In this document: in pieces, positions 30,778-32,374 of the stretch
Numbering within the stretch: position 1 is the first letter of the stretch
Layout: each line of letters opens with the position of its first letter
Source: Betaproteobacteria bacterium
Lineage (GTDB): Bacteria; Pseudomonadota; Gammaproteobacteria; Burkholderiales; SG8-41
Length of the DNA stretch: 32,374 nucleotides
Direction: 5' to 3'
Assembly (NCBI GenBank): GCA_016199545.1
Contig: JACQGN010000329.1
Span: 1 to 32,374, forward strand
The notes under the pieces: generated by a model
What the model was told of the DNA's origin: nothing
The model's input: the letters and a program-made list of their open reading frames with translations, nothing else
The model's database searches: none
Translations under genes and position numbers: made by a program

Positions 30778-31740
30778 ATGCCTAAATTCGCCCGCCTCCT
30801 CGCTGCTACCGTGTGCTGCCTGATCGCAGCGCTCACCGCCCAGGCGCAATACCCCGCAAAACCCATCCGGCTCATCGTGCCGTTCGCCCCTGGCGGCCCG
30901 TCCGATCTCCTCGGCCGGCTCGTCGGCCAGAAGCTGAGCGAGGCATGGGGCCAGCAGGTGCTGATCGATAACCGCACCGGTGCGAACGGCATCGTCGGCG
31001 TCGATCTCGCAGCCAAGAGCGCACCGGACGGCTACACGCTGGTTATGGGGACCAACGGCACCCACGGCATCAACGCCGCGCTGTTCCCGAAACTGCCGTA
31101 CAACACCGTCAGCGACTTCGCGCCGATCGCCCGTTTCGGGGTCGCCCCCTACGTGCTGGTCGCGCATCCATCGCTGCCGGTGCATTCGGCGAAGGAGCTG
31201 ATACAGCTCGCGAAGGCGCGTCCCGGCGACATCGCGTGCGGTTATGGCGGCAGCCCCACGCAACTTTCGATAGAGCTGTTCAAGAGCATGGCGCACGTCG
31301 ACCTGCTGCCGGTGCCGTACAAGGGCAACGCGCCCGCCGTGACCGCGGTGCTGAGCGGCCAGGTCTCCCTCGTGTTCGGCGGCATCGCGCAATCGGCGTC
31401 GCATATCAAGGCGGGGAAATTGCGCGCAATCGGAGTCACCAGCATGCGCCGCTCGCCTGCGCTGCCGCAGGTTGCGACGATCAACGAATCCGGCCTGCCG
31501 GGTTTCGAAGTCGCGACTTGGTACGGCATGCTCGCCCCCGGCGCGACTCCGCGCGCCGTCGTCGAGCGCCTGAACGCCGAAGTCGTGCGCATCCTGCAAT
31601 CGCCCGAAGTACGCGACCGCCTGCTGGGTCAGGCGTTCGAAGTCCCCGCCGACACGCCCGATCAGTTCGCCGCCATCATCAAGACGGAACTCGCCCGCTG
31701 GGCCAAAGTGGTGAAAGCGACCGGCGCGCGCGGCGGATAG
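30778..31740 (+). CDS. Bug/TctC-family periplasmic substrate-binding protein
   Basis: This orphan Bug receptor is 320 residues long. The signal peptide is MPKFARLLAATVCCLIAALTAQAQ, followed at once by YPAKPIRLIVPFAPGGPSDLLGRLVG. It also has LIDNRTGANGIVGVDLAAKSAPDGYTLVM, LLPVPYKGNAPAVTAVLSGQVS, GKLRAIGVTS and LARWAKVVKATGARGG at the C-terminus. Length and motifs are fully normal. No strong Shine-Dalgarno precedes the ATG. It follows the glycerophosphodiesterase by 49 bases. It has no partner permease and its ligand is unknown. The downstream toxin-antitoxin pair is probably an independent unit with its own operator. Confidence 0.93.
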   Translation: MPKFARLLAATVCCLIAALTAQAQYPAKPIRLIVPFAPGGPSDLLGRLVGQKLSEAWGQQVLIDNRTGANGIVGVDLAAKSAPDGYTLVMGTNGTHGINAALFPKLPYNTVSDFAPIARFGVAPYVLVAHPSLPVHSAKELIQLAKARPGDIACGYGGSPTQLSIELFKSMAHVDLLPVPYKGNAPAVTAVLSGQVSLVFGGIAQSASHIKAGKLRAIGVTSMRRSPALPQVATINESGLPGFEVATWYGMLAPGATPRAVVERLNAEVVRILQSPEVRDRLLGQAFEVPADTPDQFAAIIKTELARWAKVVKATGARGG

Positions 31741-31771
31741 TCGATCCCGGGCTCGCCCCTTGCTTCGAGTG

Positions 31772-31796
31772 AAATGGCCATTTAGAATCTCGAGAT
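31772..31796. promoter_or_regulatory. Palindromes at the toxin-antitoxin start, candidate autoregulatory operator
   Basis: A perfect 12-base palindrome aaatggccattt (31772-31783) is followed three bases later by a perfect 10-base palindrome atctcgagat (31787-31796) that overlaps the antitoxin start codon. Phd/YefM antitoxins normally repress their own promoter through such paired sites. Assignment as operator is inferred. Confidence 0.45.
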
Positions 31797-32034
31797 GGAC
31801 ATTTCAGTCACCGAGTTCAAGCACCGCTGCCTGGCGATCATCCGCGGCGTGGAGAAGACCGGCAAGCCGGTTACCATCACGCGCCGGGGCAAGGCAGTCG
31901 CGCAACTCGAAGCGCCCGCCTTTCAGGGAGCCGGCGACGGCGTGAAGCCGTGGGAACGCCTGCGCGGGCGCGCCAAGTGGCTCGCGGAGCCGGAAGAAAC
32001 CTTCGTTTCCGAGAGCGACCTCAAGGGCTTGTAA
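31795..32034 (+). CDS. Phd/YefM-family antitoxin
   Basis: The 79-residue antitoxin begins MDISVTEFKHRCLAIIRGVEKTGKPVTITRRGKAVAQLEA, the canonical Phd/YefM DNA-binding and dimer domain ('..is.tefk.....ll..v.....pviItrrGkpvA.l.'). A flexible acidic tail (EPEETFVSESDLKGL) should wrap the toxin. The TAA stop overlaps the toxin ATG by one base (taatg), typical of coupled expression. The start is fixed by homology at the N-terminus, and the palindromes lie just upstream of and over it. It neutralises the PIN toxin and probably represses the operon. Confidence 0.92.
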   Translation: MDISVTEFKHRCLAIIRGVEKTGKPVTITRRGKAVAQLEAPAFQGAGDGVKPWERLRGRAKWLAEPEETFVSESDLKGL

Positions 32035-32374
32035 TGCCCGTCTTGCTGGACACCCATGTCTGGGTATGGTGGTTGTCCGGGATCGGACGTCTCTCAAGGC
32101 GCGAGCGCGAAGCACTTGACCGGCTTGCCGAGCAACGGGAGCTTCGGCTTTCCGCGATCAGCCTGTGGGAAGTACAGATGGCATACGTCAAGAAACGATT
32201 CCAGCCCCAGGACGCGTTTGAGGTCTGGTTGCGTGCGGCAACCAGCGTCGATGTGGTGCAGCTCGTCCCGATTGACGTTCGGGTCGCTCTGGCCCTCAAC
32301 GACTTGCCCGCTGGTTTCCACAATGATCCAGCGGACCGCCTGATCGTCGCCACCGCCCGCGCTCATGCGTTGCC
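32034..32374 (+). CDS. PIN-domain toxin (VapC-like), truncated by the window end
   Basis: The frame from the ATG at 32034 is open to the window edge (113 residues) and lacks a stop within it. It starts MPVLLDTHVWVWWLSGIGRL, with the first PIN acidic residue Asp6. It continues with LSAISLWEVQMAY (second acidic residue Glu) and HNDPADRLIVATARAH (the C-terminal Asp pair). These residues bind Mg2+/Mn2+ for RNA cleavage. PIN toxins of this type are 125-130 residues, so only a few are missing. It pairs with a Phd-type antitoxin rather than a VapB of the AbrB type, a common combination. Activity would be RNase cleavage of tRNA or rRNA; the target is unknown. Confidence 0.9.
   Translation, partial: MPVLLDTHVWVWWLSGIGRLSRREREALDRLAEQRELRLSAISLWEVQMAYVKKRFQPQDAFEVWLRAATSVDVVQLVPIDVRVALALNDLPAGFHNDPADRLIVATARAHAL

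Overview
The window is about 32 kb of GC-rich DNA with the gene content of a betaproteobacterium, most likely an environmental or uncultured member of Burkholderiales. This placement is inferred from gene families: five Bug/TctC-type periplasmic binding proteins, a PhnA phosphonoacetate hydrolase, a THI5/SsuA-like binding protein beside acyl-CoA enzymes, and codon use strongly biased to G/C. No rRNA, tRNA or CRISPR array was seen. The region looks like accessory catabolic chromosome rather than core genome.

Layout. 1-149 is the 3' end of an aldo/keto reductase. 603-7720 holds two closely related Bug genes that share an upstream leader. Between them lies a minus-strand block: SnoaL-like protein, CoA-transferase A (broken by an in-frame TGA), CoA-transferase B, a THI5-like binding protein without a signal peptide, and an acyl-CoA dehydrogenase-type flavoprotein. 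7728-9820 has a short-chain dehydrogenase that has lost its middle, an alpha/beta hydrolase, and an unrecognised two-repeat protein. 9835-10453 is a dispersed repeat abutting a trpB2 remnant. 10670-13023 is a secreted cupin/TPR pair. 13351-17694 is a two-component operon (Cache-type histidine kinase, remnant of a small receiver gene, NtrC-type regulator) followed by an ABC_sub_bind-type binding protein. 17876-19909 has a 3-hydroxyisobutyrate dehydrogenase-like gene facing a third Bug gene. 20140-25293 is a molybdenum hydroxylase (2Fe-2S subunit plus a large subunit fused to an FAD subunit) followed by a fourth Bug gene. 25611-30728 has an EamA transporter, phosphonoacetate hydrolase, a sirtuin overlapping an SQR/FccB-like flavoprotein, and a glycerophosphodiesterase. 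30778-31740 is the fifth Bug gene, and a Phd/YefM-PIN toxin-antitoxin pair closes the window.

Themes. Seven substrate-binding proteins appear with no cognate permease, most of them next to catabolic or regulatory genes. This suggests a scavenging lifestyle in which binding proteins share permeases or act as sensors. At least four genes show decay: a nonsense codon, two internal deletions, and a frameshifted, nonsense-mutated and truncated trpB2. Several GC-rich palindromic repeats sit between genes. One has apparently inserted in frame inside the molybdenum hydroxylase, and another lies exactly at the junction between its two genes. I found no clear case for a wholly new defence or mobile system. 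The most unusual items are the fused and repeat-invaded hydroxylase, the eroded receiver gene, and the duplicated Bug leader.
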